Assembly (NCBI GenBank): GCA_001636495.1
Contig: KV440964.1
Coordinates: forward strand, 698,666 to 762,665
Length of the DNA stretch: 64,000 nt
Reading direction: 5' to 3'
Source: Sutcliffiella horikoshii
Lineage (GTDB): Bacteria; Bacillota; Bacilli; Bacillales; Bacillaceae_I
Shown here piece after piece: positions 1-7,894 of this stretch (positions within the stretch are counted from its first letter, which is position 1; each line of letters starts with the position of its first letter). The position numbers were made by a program, and so were the translations under genes. Below the pieces are notes generated by a model that saw only the letters and a program-made list of their open reading frames with translations, did not search any database and was not told the origin of the DNA.

Positions 1-2
1 AG

Positions 3-50
3 GTAATGCCACTTGTACACCCTCAAGCGGAAGAGCTTGCCGAAGCATAA
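3..50 (+). CDS. C-terminal end of an upstream gene (partial)
   Basis: An open frame enters from the window edge and ends at the TAA at 48-50, leaving 15 residues that finish with LAEA. The next gene's ribosome site follows within about 25 bases, so the two may be co-transcribed. Too little is left to name the product, and the frame is inferred only from the stop and the spacing. Confidence 0.4.
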   Translation, partial: VMPLVHPQAEELAEA

Positions 51-88
51 CAACAACAGAAAACTTTTATAAAATGGAGGCAAACATC

Positions 89-1042
89 GTGGCAAAAATC
101 TATATTATTCATGAAAATAGCGAATGGACGACACATCTTACAAATAGATTGGAAGAATTGGAACTCCCTTTTGAAGAATGGCATTTAGACGAAGGGGTCG
201 TTCCATTGACCGAAGTGCCCCCTGAAGGTGTTTTTTATAATAGAATGAGCGCTTCTTCCCATACCCGAAATCACCGCTTTGCACCGGAACTGACGGGATC
301 GGTTTTGGCGTGGCTAGAACATCATGATCGAAAAGTGCTGAACGGCAGTCGTGCGCTTCAGCTGGAATTAAGCAAGGTCAACCAGTACACGGCACTTGAA
401 AAGGCTGGGGTAAAGACGCCAAAGACCATTGCCGCAGTGGGGAAATCACACATCTTGCAGGCTGCCAAACGAATAGGTTCGGACTCATTTATCACAAAGC
501 ATAATCGTGCTGGAAAAGGGCTGGGAGTACAATTGTTCCATTCAACAGCAGCGCTTGAAGAATACATTTATAGCCCTAATTTTGAGGAGCCAGTAGATGG
601 GATAACGCTTATTCAAGAGTACATCCAGGCACCAGAGCCGTTCATTACCCGCTGTGAATTCATCGGTGGGAAGTTTGTCTATGCGGTTCAAGTCGATACA
701 TCAGAAGGGTTTGAGCTATGCCCGGCCGATGCCTGCCAAATTGGTGACCTTTTCTGTCCGGTAGGGGAAGAGGTGGAAGAGAAGCCGAAATTCAGGATCG
801 TGGAAGGTTTCTCCGACCCGATCATAAAAAAATACGAAGAATTCCTGCAAGCTAACAACATTCAAGTAGCGGGCATTGAATTTATCCGCAATCGCAACGG
901 TGTCATTTATACCTATGATGTCAACACGAACACGAATTATAATGCAGACGCTGAAAAAGCCGCCGGCAAGTACGGCATGCTGGAGCTTGCGAAACTACTT
1001 GGAAAAGAGTTAGGGAGTCTAAAGGTAGCGGAAGTTCTTTAA
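89..1042 (+). CDS. RimK-like ATP-grasp ligase
   Basis: The protein of about 317 residues looks like a member of the RimK-type ATP-grasp family, which joins an acid to an amine through an acyl phosphate. The central part has the lysine- and glycine-rich nucleotide loop (KHNRAGKGLGVQ). The C-terminal third has the metal-binding signature DVNTNTNYNADAE near residues 277-289. GTG at 89 is preferred over ATG at 74, because the GGAGG at 76-80 lies inside the longer reading and sits 8 bases before the GTG. A strong terminator follows. The family assignment is good. The substrate (peptide tail, cofactor or small peptide) cannot be told from sequence. Confidence 0.75.
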   Translation: MAKIYIIHENSEWTTHLTNRLEELELPFEEWHLDEGVVPLTEVPPEGVFYNRMSASSHTRNHRFAPELTGSVLAWLEHHDRKVLNGSRALQLELSKVNQYTALEKAGVKTPKTIAAVGKSHILQAAKRIGSDSFITKHNRAGKGLGVQLFHSTAALEEYIYSPNFEEPVDGITLIQEYIQAPEPFITRCEFIGGKFVYAVQVDTSEGFELCPADACQIGDLFCPVGEEVEEKPKFRIVEGFSDPIIKKYEEFLQANNIQVAGIEFIRNRNGVIYTYDVNTNTNYNADAEKAAGKYGMLELAKLLGKELGSLKVAEVL

Positions 1043-1052
1043 AAAAGCATTC

Positions 1053-1101
1053 AAAAAAGCTATCCAGAAGTTCTGATAAGAACCCCCCGGATAGCTTTTT
1101 T
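1053..1101 (+). terminator. Rho-independent terminator
   Basis: A perfect stem (AAAAAGCTATCC with GGATAGCTTTTT) ends in a T-run, directly behind the ATP-grasp gene. Confidence 0.85.
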
Positions 1102-1117
1102 ATCGTGTTGTTAAAAA

Positions 1118-1250
1118 TGCTCTTTTCTCAAAGGTTGTTGCTATTCGCTTGTAAAAAGTCGATCTCTCCGTATACCAGGAAAAGAGCACGACAGCAACAG
1201 TAAAAACGGTCGTTGTAAAAATACGAAATAGCAACAAAGTTTACGAAAAC
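1118..1250 (+). repeat. Dispersed structured element, copy 1
   Basis: Starts with TGCTCTTTTC (1118-1127), whose exact complement GAAAAGAGCA is at 1179-1188. Between them lies TTGTTGCTAT, which can pair either with AGCAAC at 1193-1198 or, over all 10 bases, with ATAGCAACAA near 1229-1238. The arms therefore run a-b-a'-b', a pseudoknot order. The second copy is at 5926-6090. It lies between the ATP-grasp terminator and the 3' end of the convergent yjiH-like gene. Whether it acts as RNA or DNA is unknown. Confidence 0.7.
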
Positions 1251-1256
1251 AGCCTA

Positions 1257-2612
1257 TTAAAAGAAAAACAGATGCGCCATCAACGCGATGACAGGCAAGG
1301 TGATAAGGGTACGAAGGATGTAGATGACAAACATCTCCCAAAGGGAAACAGGCACTTTAGATCCCAGGATGACGCCCCCAACCTCAGATAGGTAGATCAG
1401 CTGCGTGACAGAGACTGCTGCCACAACGAAGCGAGTTAACTCGCTAGGAATTTCTGATGCCAAAATGGCTGGCAGGAACATGTCAGCGAACCCGACGATA
1501 AGTGACTTGGACGCCTCTGCAGCATCTGGAATTTGCAACAGTTCCAACAGTGGAATGAAAGGCATGCCAAGGTACACGAATAGTTTCGTATTTTCAGCTA
1601 GAATAAGTGCAATCGTACCGAATGTCATGACGATAGGTGCTACTCCCATCCACATATCAAGGACGTTGCGGCCGCCGTCTCGGAAGAACTTGCCGGCACT
1701 CTTATTTTTAGAGGCACGCTCCACCGCTTGGTTGTAACCCCATTTCAGAGGTGATTGACCTGATGGAATTAGTTCTTTTTCATCCTGTTCCTCGCCGTTA
1801 TAGTACGTATCCGGCTTTCTGGATAGAGGAGGGATACGCGGCATGAGGATTGCTGCTACAAAACCGGCCACACCAATGGTGATATAGAACGGGATGAACA
1901 TGTGGCCAAGGTCTACTTGAGAAATAACCACCAAACTGAACGTGATGGACACGATGGAGAAGGTGGTAGCAATGACCGCAGCCTCACGCTTTGTGTAATA
2001 CCCTTCTTCATATTGCTTACTTGTAAGAAGAACCCCGATGGTTCCATCTCCTAACCAAGATGCTAGGGCATCGATGGAAGAGCGGCCAGGTAACTTAAAC
2101 AAAGGGCGCATAATTTTAGTAAGAAGTGCTCCAAAAAGCTCCAAAAGACCGAAGTTTAGTAATAACGGTAAAAATAGACCTGCAAAAAGGAAAACAGTCA
2201 ACAATACAGGCAGTAAATCATAAAGAATGACAGCACCTGTCACCTCGCTCCAAACCGCTTCCGGGCCGATTTCAAACAAGGTCATGATGGCAAAGATCAT
2301 GGCAAGTACCCTCACGACTGTCCAGAAAATGGAGACATTCAACAAGGTATTAAAGAAACCGTCTTTTTGTGTGAATGAAGGCTTGGCGATTTTGGTAACG
2401 ACCGTAGCGATCGCTGTGACGGCGATGATAGTGGTCATGATGGCAGGGATGGTATCCCCAAGAAAATTCCCTAAAATTTCTGCAAGAATGGCGATTGGAA
2501 TCGTTAATTTTTCATTATACATAACAGGGAACATAAACAATAAGATCCCGATAAGTGAAGGAATAATAAATTTAAGTTTATCCGTAGTTCTGAAAGATGC
2601 ACTGTTTTTCAA
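1257..2612 (-). CDS. YjiH-family nucleoside-recognition (Gate) membrane protein
   Basis: A 451-residue, very hydrophobic protein with roughly ten membrane segments and the gate-domain texture of the YjiH / nucleoside-recognition family (for example WLGDGTIGVLLTSKQY near residue 186 and a second hydrophobic gate repeat in the C-terminal half). Family members are presumed transporters or channels, also seen in sporulation proteins such as SpoIIIM-like Gate proteins; the substrate is unknown. The TTG start has AAGGAG a few bases upstream. It converges with the ATP-grasp gene across a structured repeat. The family is fairly sure and the function is open. Confidence 0.75.
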   Translation of the reverse strand: MKNSASFRTTDKLKFIIPSLIGILLFMFPVMYNEKLTIPIAILAEILGNFLGDTIPAIMTTIIAVTAIATVVTKIAKPSFTQKDGFFNTLLNVSIFWTVVRVLAMIFAIMTLFEIGPEAVWSEVTGAVILYDLLPVLLTVFLFAGLFLPLLLNFGLLELFGALLTKIMRPLFKLPGRSSIDALASWLGDGTIGVLLTSKQYEEGYYTKREAAVIATTFSIVSITFSLVVISQVDLGHMFIPFYITIGVAGFVAAILMPRIPPLSRKPDTYYNGEEQDEKELIPSGQSPLKWGYNQAVERASKNKSAGKFFRDGGRNVLDMWMGVAPIVMTFGTIALILAENTKLFVYLGMPFIPLLELLQIPDAAEASKSLIVGFADMFLPAILASEIPSELTRFVVAAVSVTQLIYLSEVGGVILGSKVPVSLWEMFVIYILRTLITLPVIALMAHLFFF

Positions 2613-2757
2613 TGTAATAGTCTCCTTATGCGTAAATATGCAACGTTAGTCATTTTAATACATTTTTAAAACTTTTCAAAGGTAGTTACTGGAATTAGGT
2701 ATTTCCCACTCATTGTGATACCCCGAACATAATGGATGCAAACCTTATATATCATGC

Positions 2758-3789
2758 TTAATTAGCAAAATCGAGAATCTCCAACTCTTTGTTTTTCCTA
2801 AGGTCAATAAAGTGGTCATCCACCTTGATGATCGGTAAATGTGGTTCATCTGAGTGGATGAAGATAATCTCGGCTTGCTGCCCGTTATTCAAGACAACTT
2901 CTTCACGCAGATGATTGGAAAGGACATATCTCACAAATGGATAGACAATTGCAGGATTCAATCTATTATAATTTGCCTCCTGTATTAGAATTTTAGTAGT
3001 GGTAAATATATTTTGCTTTGGACGATAGCTCCGTTCCGATGAAAGTGCGTCATACATATCCGCCACAGATAAGATTTGAACGAAATAAGGAATCTTGGAA
3101 TGCTTGATCCCGGTCGGGTAACCGCTTCCATCCAAACGTTCGTGATGCAGCAAGGCACCTTGCAGGATATGGGGATCGATTGTCCGGTTCTTTTTTAACA
3201 ATTCATACCCATAGGTGGTATGTTTTTGGATTTCCATCCATTCCTTCTCCGTCAGGCGTGCTGGCTTCTGCAAAATCGTTTTGTCGATGAGCAGCTTTCC
3301 GACATCATGAAACAATCCCATCTGACCGAGCAGGCTGATGCTGCTTTTATCGAGCCCCTGCAGCTTTCCAATCAAGGAGGAATAGATTCCCACATTCAAG
3401 CTGTGGGTATAGGTATAGTTGTCATAGCTTTTCACTTGTTCTATGTACCGGATGAAAACGGGATCGTCCACCAGCTTATCCACTAACGGAGTCAACATCT
3501 GCTGGATATCTTCCAAAGGAGGCAAGCTATCCTGCTCCAGATTGGCGAAAATGGATTGGAAGGCATCAATACTCTTTTCATACATATTTTTCACATGCTG
3601 AAAATACTCTTTGGACAAATGATGGGGCTCGTCCACTACAAAGGCTTGGTCGAAATAATAAGCATGTTTTTGAAGGCTTTCCACATGCTTTGCATTCACA
3701 ACTGTCCCTTTTTTTAACAAAAGATTCCCCGATAAAGAGTAAATATCATTTTTTAAGATTTTCCCTATATGATTGGAGGAAATTTTCAT
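2758..3789 (-). CDS. HD-GYP domain cyclic-di-GMP phosphodiesterase-like protein
   Basis: A 343-residue cytoplasmic protein. Residues 120-300 are an HD-GYP domain: H129, the HD pair at 161-162 (FHDVGK), HHE at 215-217 and the signature GSGYP at 221-225. HD-GYP enzymes hydrolyse cyclic di-GMP or related dinucleotides. The N-terminal 110 residues have no recognisable receiver or PAS domain, so the input signal is unknown. The metal-binding residues look complete, which suggests an active enzyme. The ATG start follows a GAGG ribosome site. It is transcribed alone, divergent from the HAD phosphatase gene. Confidence 0.85.
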   Translation of the reverse strand: MKISSNHIGKILKNDIYSLSGNLLLKKGTVVNAKHVESLQKHAYYFDQAFVVDEPHHLSKEYFQHVKNMYEKSIDAFQSIFANLEQDSLPPLEDIQQMLTPLVDKLVDDPVFIRYIEQVKSYDNYTYTHSLNVGIYSSLIGKLQGLDKSSISLLGQMGLFHDVGKLLIDKTILQKPARLTEKEWMEIQKHTTYGYELLKKNRTIDPHILQGALLHHERLDGSGYPTGIKHSKIPYFVQILSVADMYDALSSERSYRPKQNIFTTTKILIQEANYNRLNPAIVYPFVRYVLSNHLREEVVLNNGQQAEIIFIHSDEPHLPIIKVDDHFIDLRKNKELEILDFAN

Positions 3790-3979
3790 AGAGTTCTACC
3801 TCACCTAATCCGTTTAATACCTTTATTATAAGGGATTTTCTATTTTTAAAATAGGATTAATTACACTTTTCTAAATTTTTAGGAAAGTATTATCGCAGTA
3901 TAATGTTTGAAATGAGAAGAAAGATTAACTAGGATAAGGGATAGACCAAATATAAATAGACATAAGAAGGTGAAATCAC

Positions 3980-4852
3980 TTGGTAAAATGTATAGCCATA
4001 GATATGGATGGAACATTATTGAACAATAACCATGTAGTAAGTGAAGAAAACGCGGATGCGATCAAGCTTGCCAAGAACAATGGAGTGGAAGTGGTCATTG
4101 CCACTGGAAGAGCCTACTCCGAGGCCAAGGATGTCCTGGCGGAAGCGGGAATACATACCCCGATTATTTGCGTAAATGGAGCGGAAGCGCGCACGCCGGA
4201 AGGGGAAATTGTCGCCACAAATCCGATTGAAATTAGTCTTGGAAGAGAGCTTGCTCGAATTTTGGACAAGCATGATGTCTACTTTGAAATCTATACCCAA
4301 AACGGGACATTCTCGAAAGATTATGACAAGGCGATAGCAACCATTATGGATGTTTTCATGTCAGCGAGTGACGAAAATGATTATGACAAAGTTTTAAAGG
4401 CTGCCCAAGAAAGAATGGAAGAAGGGAATGTAAAAATGGTTGATAGCTTTGAACCTATTTTGCAAGATGAGGGGAAAGTTATCTATAAACTCCTTGCCTT
4501 CTCCATGAAAAAAGAAAATCTGGAAGCGGCACGTTCTGAACTGCTGGAACTTGGCACGGTTGCCGTAAGTTCGTCTGGTAAGGACAACTTGGAGATTACA
4601 AGTGTGGACGCTCAAAAAGGGATTGCCCTGACTACTTTCACCTCAGAGCGAGGAATATCCATGGAAGACACGATGGCCATCGGGGACAACTACAATGACG
4701 TGTCCATGTTCGAGCGTGTCGGCAGAGCGGTTGCGATGAAAAATGCACCAGATGGCGTAAAGGAAAAAGCGCATATGATTACGGATACGAATGTCAACAG
4801 CGGTGTTGCCAAGGCGATTATTGATGCGATGGCGAAGAGTGAAGTTGGTTAG
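3980..4852 (+). CDS. Cof-type HAD-IIB family phosphatase
   Basis: The 290-residue enzyme has HAD motif I at residues 8-14 (DMDGTLL), a threonine motif II (VIATGR) and motif IV around 235-240 (GDNYND), with the C2B cap between them. Length and motifs match the YwtE/YitU/YkrA group of sugar-phosphate or flavin-precursor phosphatases. In B. subtilis some of these dephosphorylate the pyrimidine intermediate of riboflavin synthesis, but sequence alone does not choose the substrate here. The TTG start is placed by the AGAAGGTG ribosome site 7-8 bases upstream. A perfect terminator follows. Confidence 0.85.
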   Translation: MVKCIAIDMDGTLLNNNHVVSEENADAIKLAKNNGVEVVIATGRAYSEAKDVLAEAGIHTPIICVNGAEARTPEGEIVATNPIEISLGRELARILDKHDVYFEIYTQNGTFSKDYDKAIATIMDVFMSASDENDYDKVLKAAQERMEEGNVKMVDSFEPILQDEGKVIYKLLAFSMKKENLEAARSELLELGTVAVSSSGKDNLEITSVDAQKGIALTTFTSERGISMEDTMAIGDNYNDVSMFERVGRAVAMKNAPDGVKEKAHMITDTNVNSGVAKAIIDAMAKSEVG

Positions 4853-4864
4853 GCAGGAATAATC

Positions 4865-4908
4865 AATAAAACCGGGGGCTTTAATTAGGCTACCCGGTTT
4901 TATTATTT
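4865..4908 (+). terminator. Rho-independent terminator
   Basis: AATAAAACCGGG pairs perfectly with CCCGGTTTTATT, directly after the HAD phosphatase gene. Confidence 0.85.
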
Positions 4909-4935
4909 CTACCAAAACATCCCAAAAATCCACCA

Positions 4936-4965
4936 TTGAGCCACCGGCCTTCCATCCCTTATAAT
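4936..4965 (+). promoter_or_regulatory. Candidate sigma-A promoter for the nitrilase gene
   Basis: TTGAGC, an 18-base spacer and a perfect TATAAT at 4960-4965. Its position supports the downstream ATG at 5038 as the true start rather than the longer open frame that begins at 4936. Confidence 0.55.
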
Positions 4966-5037
4966 AGACTAGTTGCAACCTTAGAGTTTCGATTAACTAA
5001 AGAACAATTTACATATATACAAGGGGGTCCCGCTGCC

Positions 5038-5919
5038 ATGAAGTTTCGTGCTTCTGCTGTGCAATATCCATTGCACACGATTTCAAGCTTTGACGAGTTT
5101 GCAAATCAAGTCATTCATTATGTGAAAACCGCCGCTGAATTTGATGCGGATTTTGTCCTGTTCCCTGAGTTTTTGACGACGCAACTGATATCTTTTCCGG
5201 TGGATGAAAGAGAGCAGACGATCCATGACCTGCCAAAGTACACGGAGCACTATCACCAGCTGTTCAGTGGGATTGCCATCCAGACCGGCATGCATATCAT
5301 CGGCGGTACACACATCATTGAAAAAGAAGGGAAACTTTATAACGCGGCACACCTCTTTTACCCAGATGGGCGGATTGCTACACAGGCAAAGCTGCACCTT
5401 ACACCAACAGAAGTGTATGAATGGGGTCTGACCCCTGGTGAGGACCTGCAGATCTTCCATACAGATTTTGGAACCATCTCCATGTTGACCTGCTATGATA
5501 TCGAGTTCCCGGAAGCAGTCAGACTTGTAAAGGCGATGGGAGCGGATGTGGTGTTCTGCCCATCCTGCACAGATGACCGTCACGGCTTCCACCGTGTAAG
5601 ATACTCCTGTCATGCGCGTACGATTGAAAACCAGATTTATGTTGTGACAACAGGTACTATCGGATCCCTGCCGACCGTCGATTTCATGCGCGGGAACTTC
5701 GGACAAGCGGCCATCATCTCACCAAATGATGTACCATTTCCTCCAAAAGGCATTGTGGCAGAAGGGGAGCTTAACACCGATATGATCATTACAGGCGACC
5801 TAGATTTAACACTCCTGCACAAAGTAAGAGAAGCAGGGTCTGTGACAACATGGCGTGACCGACGCAACGACCTATACCCGGACTGGGAGAAGCTTGTCAA
5901 AGGCACGCTCACATATTAA
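5038..5919 (+). CDS. Nitrilase-superfamily carbon-nitrogen hydrolase (YhcX-like, hydrolase domain only)
   Basis: The 293-residue protein carries the full nitrilase-fold triad: Glu44 in LFPEF, Lys118 in AKLHLTP and Cys152 in LTCYDIEFPE. These enzymes hydrolyse nitriles or carbon-nitrogen amide bonds. The sequence resembles the C-terminal half of B. subtilis YhcX, where I recall a GNAT acetyltransferase domain fused in front; here that domain is absent. The ATG at 5038 has AAGGGGG about 10 bases upstream, and a promoter lies in the open frame before it. The substrate is unknown. Confidence 0.8.
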   Translation: MKFRASAVQYPLHTISSFDEFANQVIHYVKTAAEFDADFVLFPEFLTTQLISFPVDEREQTIHDLPKYTEHYHQLFSGIAIQTGMHIIGGTHIIEKEGKLYNAAHLFYPDGRIATQAKLHLTPTEVYEWGLTPGEDLQIFHTDFGTISMLTCYDIEFPEAVRLVKAMGADVVFCPSCTDDRHGFHRVRYSCHARTIENQIYVVTTGTIGSLPTVDFMRGNFGQAAIISPNDVPFPPKGIVAEGELNTDMIITGDLDLTLLHKVREAGSVTTWRDRRNDLYPDWEKLVKGTLTY

Positions 5920-5925
5920 TTGACA

Positions 5926-6090
5926 ATGCTCTTTTCTCAAAGATTGTTGTTATTCACTAGTAAATAGTCGGCATTTGGACTATTTACAGCTTTCAGATCT
6001 AATTATGGCGTGTAACTTATCCTGCACGCATAAGAAAAGAGCACGACAGCAACGATTATTTCGGTTGCTATAAAAATACGAAAATCATTG
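5926..6090 (+). repeat. Dispersed structured element, copy 2
   Basis: Shares with the 1118 copy the start TGCTCTTTTCTCAAAG, the middle GAAAAGAGCACGACAGCAAC and the tail TAAAAATACGAAAA; the loops between differ completely. AGCAAC near 6050 can also pair with GTTGCT near 6064-6069, a hairpin that replaces the pairing with the 5' arm. The element ends just before the promoter of the sucrose leader. Confidence 0.7.
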
Positions 6091-6116
6091 ACAAACAAAC
6101 AAATCTGTCATACCTT
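6088..6116 (+). promoter_or_regulatory. Candidate promoter of the sucrose EIIA gene
   Basis: A consensus TTGACA at 6088-6093 and a weak TACCTT 17 bases later. The predicted start near 6123 would put the whole antiterminator target in the transcript. The -10 match is poor, so this is tentative. Confidence 0.4.
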
Positions 6117-6142
6117 ATTATCATAATAAAATACACACATAT

Positions 6143-6216
6143 AGGATTGTGACTGGTAATGCAGGCAAGACCTAATACGCTTTCTCCGACATTAGAGGAG
6201 CGTATTGGGTCTTTTT
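6143..6216 (+). promoter_or_regulatory. RAT antiterminator target with overlapping terminator (leader 1)
   Basis: The ribonucleic antiterminator box runs 6143-6173, with the conserved cores GGATTGTGACTGG and GCAGGCAAGACC typical of SacT/SacY/LicT targets. Its 3' end overlaps the left arm of a terminator (AAGACCTAATACGC with GCGTATTGGGTCTT, then a T-run). Without active antiterminator the transcript should stop before the EIIA gene. The box is identical to that at 7771. Confidence 0.93.
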
Positions 6217-6260
6217 CTATTTCAGCACAATTCAGACATTTCATTTAGGAGGAAAATCAT

Positions 6261-6770
6261 ATGTCATTTTTCAAAAAGCTGTTCGGCGGTAAAGAAGAAA
6301 CTAAAACAGAAGAGGTGTTAGTAGCACCAATCACAGGGGAAATCATCCCGCTTGAAGAAGTGCCAGACCCTGTATTCGCTCAAAAAATGATGGGAGACGG
6401 CATCGCGATTGAACCAACAGAAGGAACGGTAGTTTCCCCTGTAAACGGAGAAATCGTGCAATTCTTCCCAACCAAGCACGCGATCGGTATTAAGTCCGAA
6501 ACGGGTGTGGAAGTACTGATCCACGTTGGATTAGAAACGGTTGGCATGAAAGGCGAGGGCTTTGAAGGGCTTGTCGAAGTTGGCGACAAAGTCAAAGTCG
6601 GCACTCCACTATTAACATTTGATATCGACCTGATCAACGAAAAAGCAAAAAGCATCGTAACACCTGTTATCCTCACAAATGGGGATATCATTGATACAGT
6701 GACAAAACATGCTGTCAAAACAGCAACTAAAGGTGAAACAGCATTGGTGGATTGGAATATAAAAGCTTAA
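6261..6770 (+). CDS. ptsA: PTS glucose-type EIIA component
   Basis: A 169-residue stand-alone EIIA of the glucose/sucrose family. The phosphorylated histidine is His88 in VLIHVGLETV, and the partner His73 is in TKHAIGIKS. It passes phosphate from HPr to a membrane EIIB. The EIIBC encoded at 7895 lacks its own EIIA domain, so this protein very probably serves it. An AGGAGG ribosome site precedes the ATG. It is controlled by the RAT leader directly upstream, so it should be induced with the sucrose genes. The gene name is a guess by analogy. Confidence 0.88.
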   Translation: MSFFKKLFGGKEETKTEEVLVAPITGEIIPLEEVPDPVFAQKMMGDGIAIEPTEGTVVSPVNGEIVQFFPTKHAIGIKSETGVEVLIHVGLETVGMKGEGFEGLVEVGDKVKVGTPLLTFDIDLINEKAKSIVTPVILTNGDIIDTVTKHAVKTATKGETALVDWNIKA

Positions 6771-6840
6771 TTTTCCCGAGGACGCCCCTATTTTCCTTAT
6801 TCACACCAAGTTACTGCTTTGTATAGCCTTTCGAATTGGT

Positions 6841-6846
6841 TATAAT
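6841..6846 (+). promoter_or_regulatory. -10 box of the antiterminator gene promoter
   Basis: A perfect TATAAT sits 40 bases before the TTG start, with only a weak -35 (TTTGTA at 6818-6823). No RAT lies between it and the gene, so the antiterminator should be made even without sugar. Confidence 0.45.
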
Positions 6847-6885
6847 AAGAGGTAAATAGGGCGGTAAAATTGGGGAGAGACGAGA

Positions 6886-7710
6886 TTGAAAATAAGTAAA
6901 GTGTTAAACAATAACTCGGTCGTCGTGAAAGAGGACGAACAGGAAAAGATTGTGATGGGTCTTGGTGTTGGCTTTCAGAAACGAAAAAACGACCTTGTGG
7001 ACCGGAGCAAAATTGAGAAGATCTTTGTCATGAAAGAGGAAAATGACAAGTTTCAGGAACTGCTTTCCACCCTTCCTGTCGAGCATATTGATGTGGCCGA
7101 GGAAATCATCAGCTATGCGGAAGGCAAGCTGATGGTCCCATTGAGCAACCATATCCATATCTCCTTAACCGATCACCTCTCTTTTGCGATAGAGCGTCTG
7201 GATAAAGGCTACACTATACAGAATAAATTGCTGAATGAAATCCGGGTCCTGTACAAGCCAGAATTTGAAATTGGCCAATGGGCACAGCAATTAATCCAAG
7301 AGCGTCTTGGCGTGGATATTCCGGATGATGAAGTCGGACATATCGCTCTTCATCTTCATACGGCCAAGATGGGTTCAAAAAGCATGGAGAACACCATGCA
7401 ACTGGCTTCCATCATCCGCGATGCGATTGAGATTATTGAGAAAGAGTTTGATATGACGATTGAAGAGACTTCCATCAACTATCAACGCTTGCTCACACAT
7501 CTTAGATTTGCAATCAACCGTGTCGAAGAAGGGGAACCTTTTCACTCAATGGACCCTGAAATGCTAGAATTACTCCAGATGAAGTTTGGAAAAGCATTCG
7601 GGACCGCGCAAAAGATTTCAGATTTTCTGCTCGCAGAATATGACATCAACTTCCCTCTATCGGAAGTAGGATACATCACGCTCCATATCCAACGATTGAC
7701 AGATAAGTAA
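6886..7710 (+). CDS. BglG/SacT-family transcription antiterminator
   Basis: A 274-residue PRD antiterminator. Residues 1-55 form the RNA-binding CAT domain (KVLNNNSVVV, GLGVGFQKRK), followed by two PTS regulation domains of about 105 residues each with their conserved histidines (for example HIALHLH and YITLHIQ). Such proteins bind a RAT hairpin and block the overlapping terminator, and are themselves switched by PTS phosphorylation. Two identical RATs flank this gene (6143 and 7771), both before PTS genes, which makes it their likely regulator. The TTG start has GGGGAG 6-10 bases upstream. It is closest in role to SacT/LicT. Confidence 0.92.
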   Translation: MKISKVLNNNSVVVKEDEQEKIVMGLGVGFQKRKNDLVDRSKIEKIFVMKEENDKFQELLSTLPVEHIDVAEEIISYAEGKLMVPLSNHIHISLTDHLSFAIERLDKGYTIQNKLLNEIRVLYKPEFEIGQWAQQLIQERLGVDIPDDEVGHIALHLHTAKMGSKSMENTMQLASIIRDAIEIIEKEFDMTIEETSINYQRLLTHLRFAINRVEEGEPFHSMDPEMLELLQMKFGKAFGTAQKISDFLLAEYDINFPLSEVGYITLHIQRLTDK

Positions 7711-7747
7711 AGAGGGATTCATTTTATCAAACTGGTTAAAATGTAAC

Positions 7748-7761
7748 CGTATTCGCTAACA
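7748..7761 (+). promoter_or_regulatory. Degenerate cre-like site / inverted repeat
   Basis: CGTATTCGCTAACA differs from the CcpA cre consensus at two defined positions. It is half of a longer imperfect palindrome, TGTAACCG...CGCTAACA (7743-7761), just upstream of the second RAT. Carbon catabolite repression of the sucrose transporter is plausible but not shown. Confidence 0.35.
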
Positions 7762-7770
7762 TGTATATAC

Positions 7771-7858
7771 AGGATTGTGACTGGTAATGCAGGCAAGACC
7801 TAAAACAAGTAAGGACATAGGGACCACTCTATCTTCTTACAAGTTTTAGGTCTTTTAT
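7771..7858 (+). promoter_or_regulatory. RAT antiterminator target with overlapping terminator (leader 2)
   Basis: The antiterminator box at 7771-7801 is identical to the one at 6143. The overlapping terminator pairs AAGACCTAAAAC (from 7796) with GTTTTAGGTCTT (to about 7853), followed by TTTATTTT. It controls the EIIBC-fructokinase-hydrolase genes. Confidence 0.93.
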
Positions 7859-7894
7859 TTTGAAAAAAAATAATAGGAAAATGAGGTGCTCATC

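Noticed and set aside
4936-5037. Upstream extension of the nitrilase gene
   Set aside because: It contains the TTGAGC/TATAAT promoter and lacks a ribosome site, while ATG 5038 has one.
5083-5706. 207-codon antisense frame in the nitrilase gene
   Set aside because: It overlaps a complete catalytic triad on the plus strand and has no ribosome site or family match.
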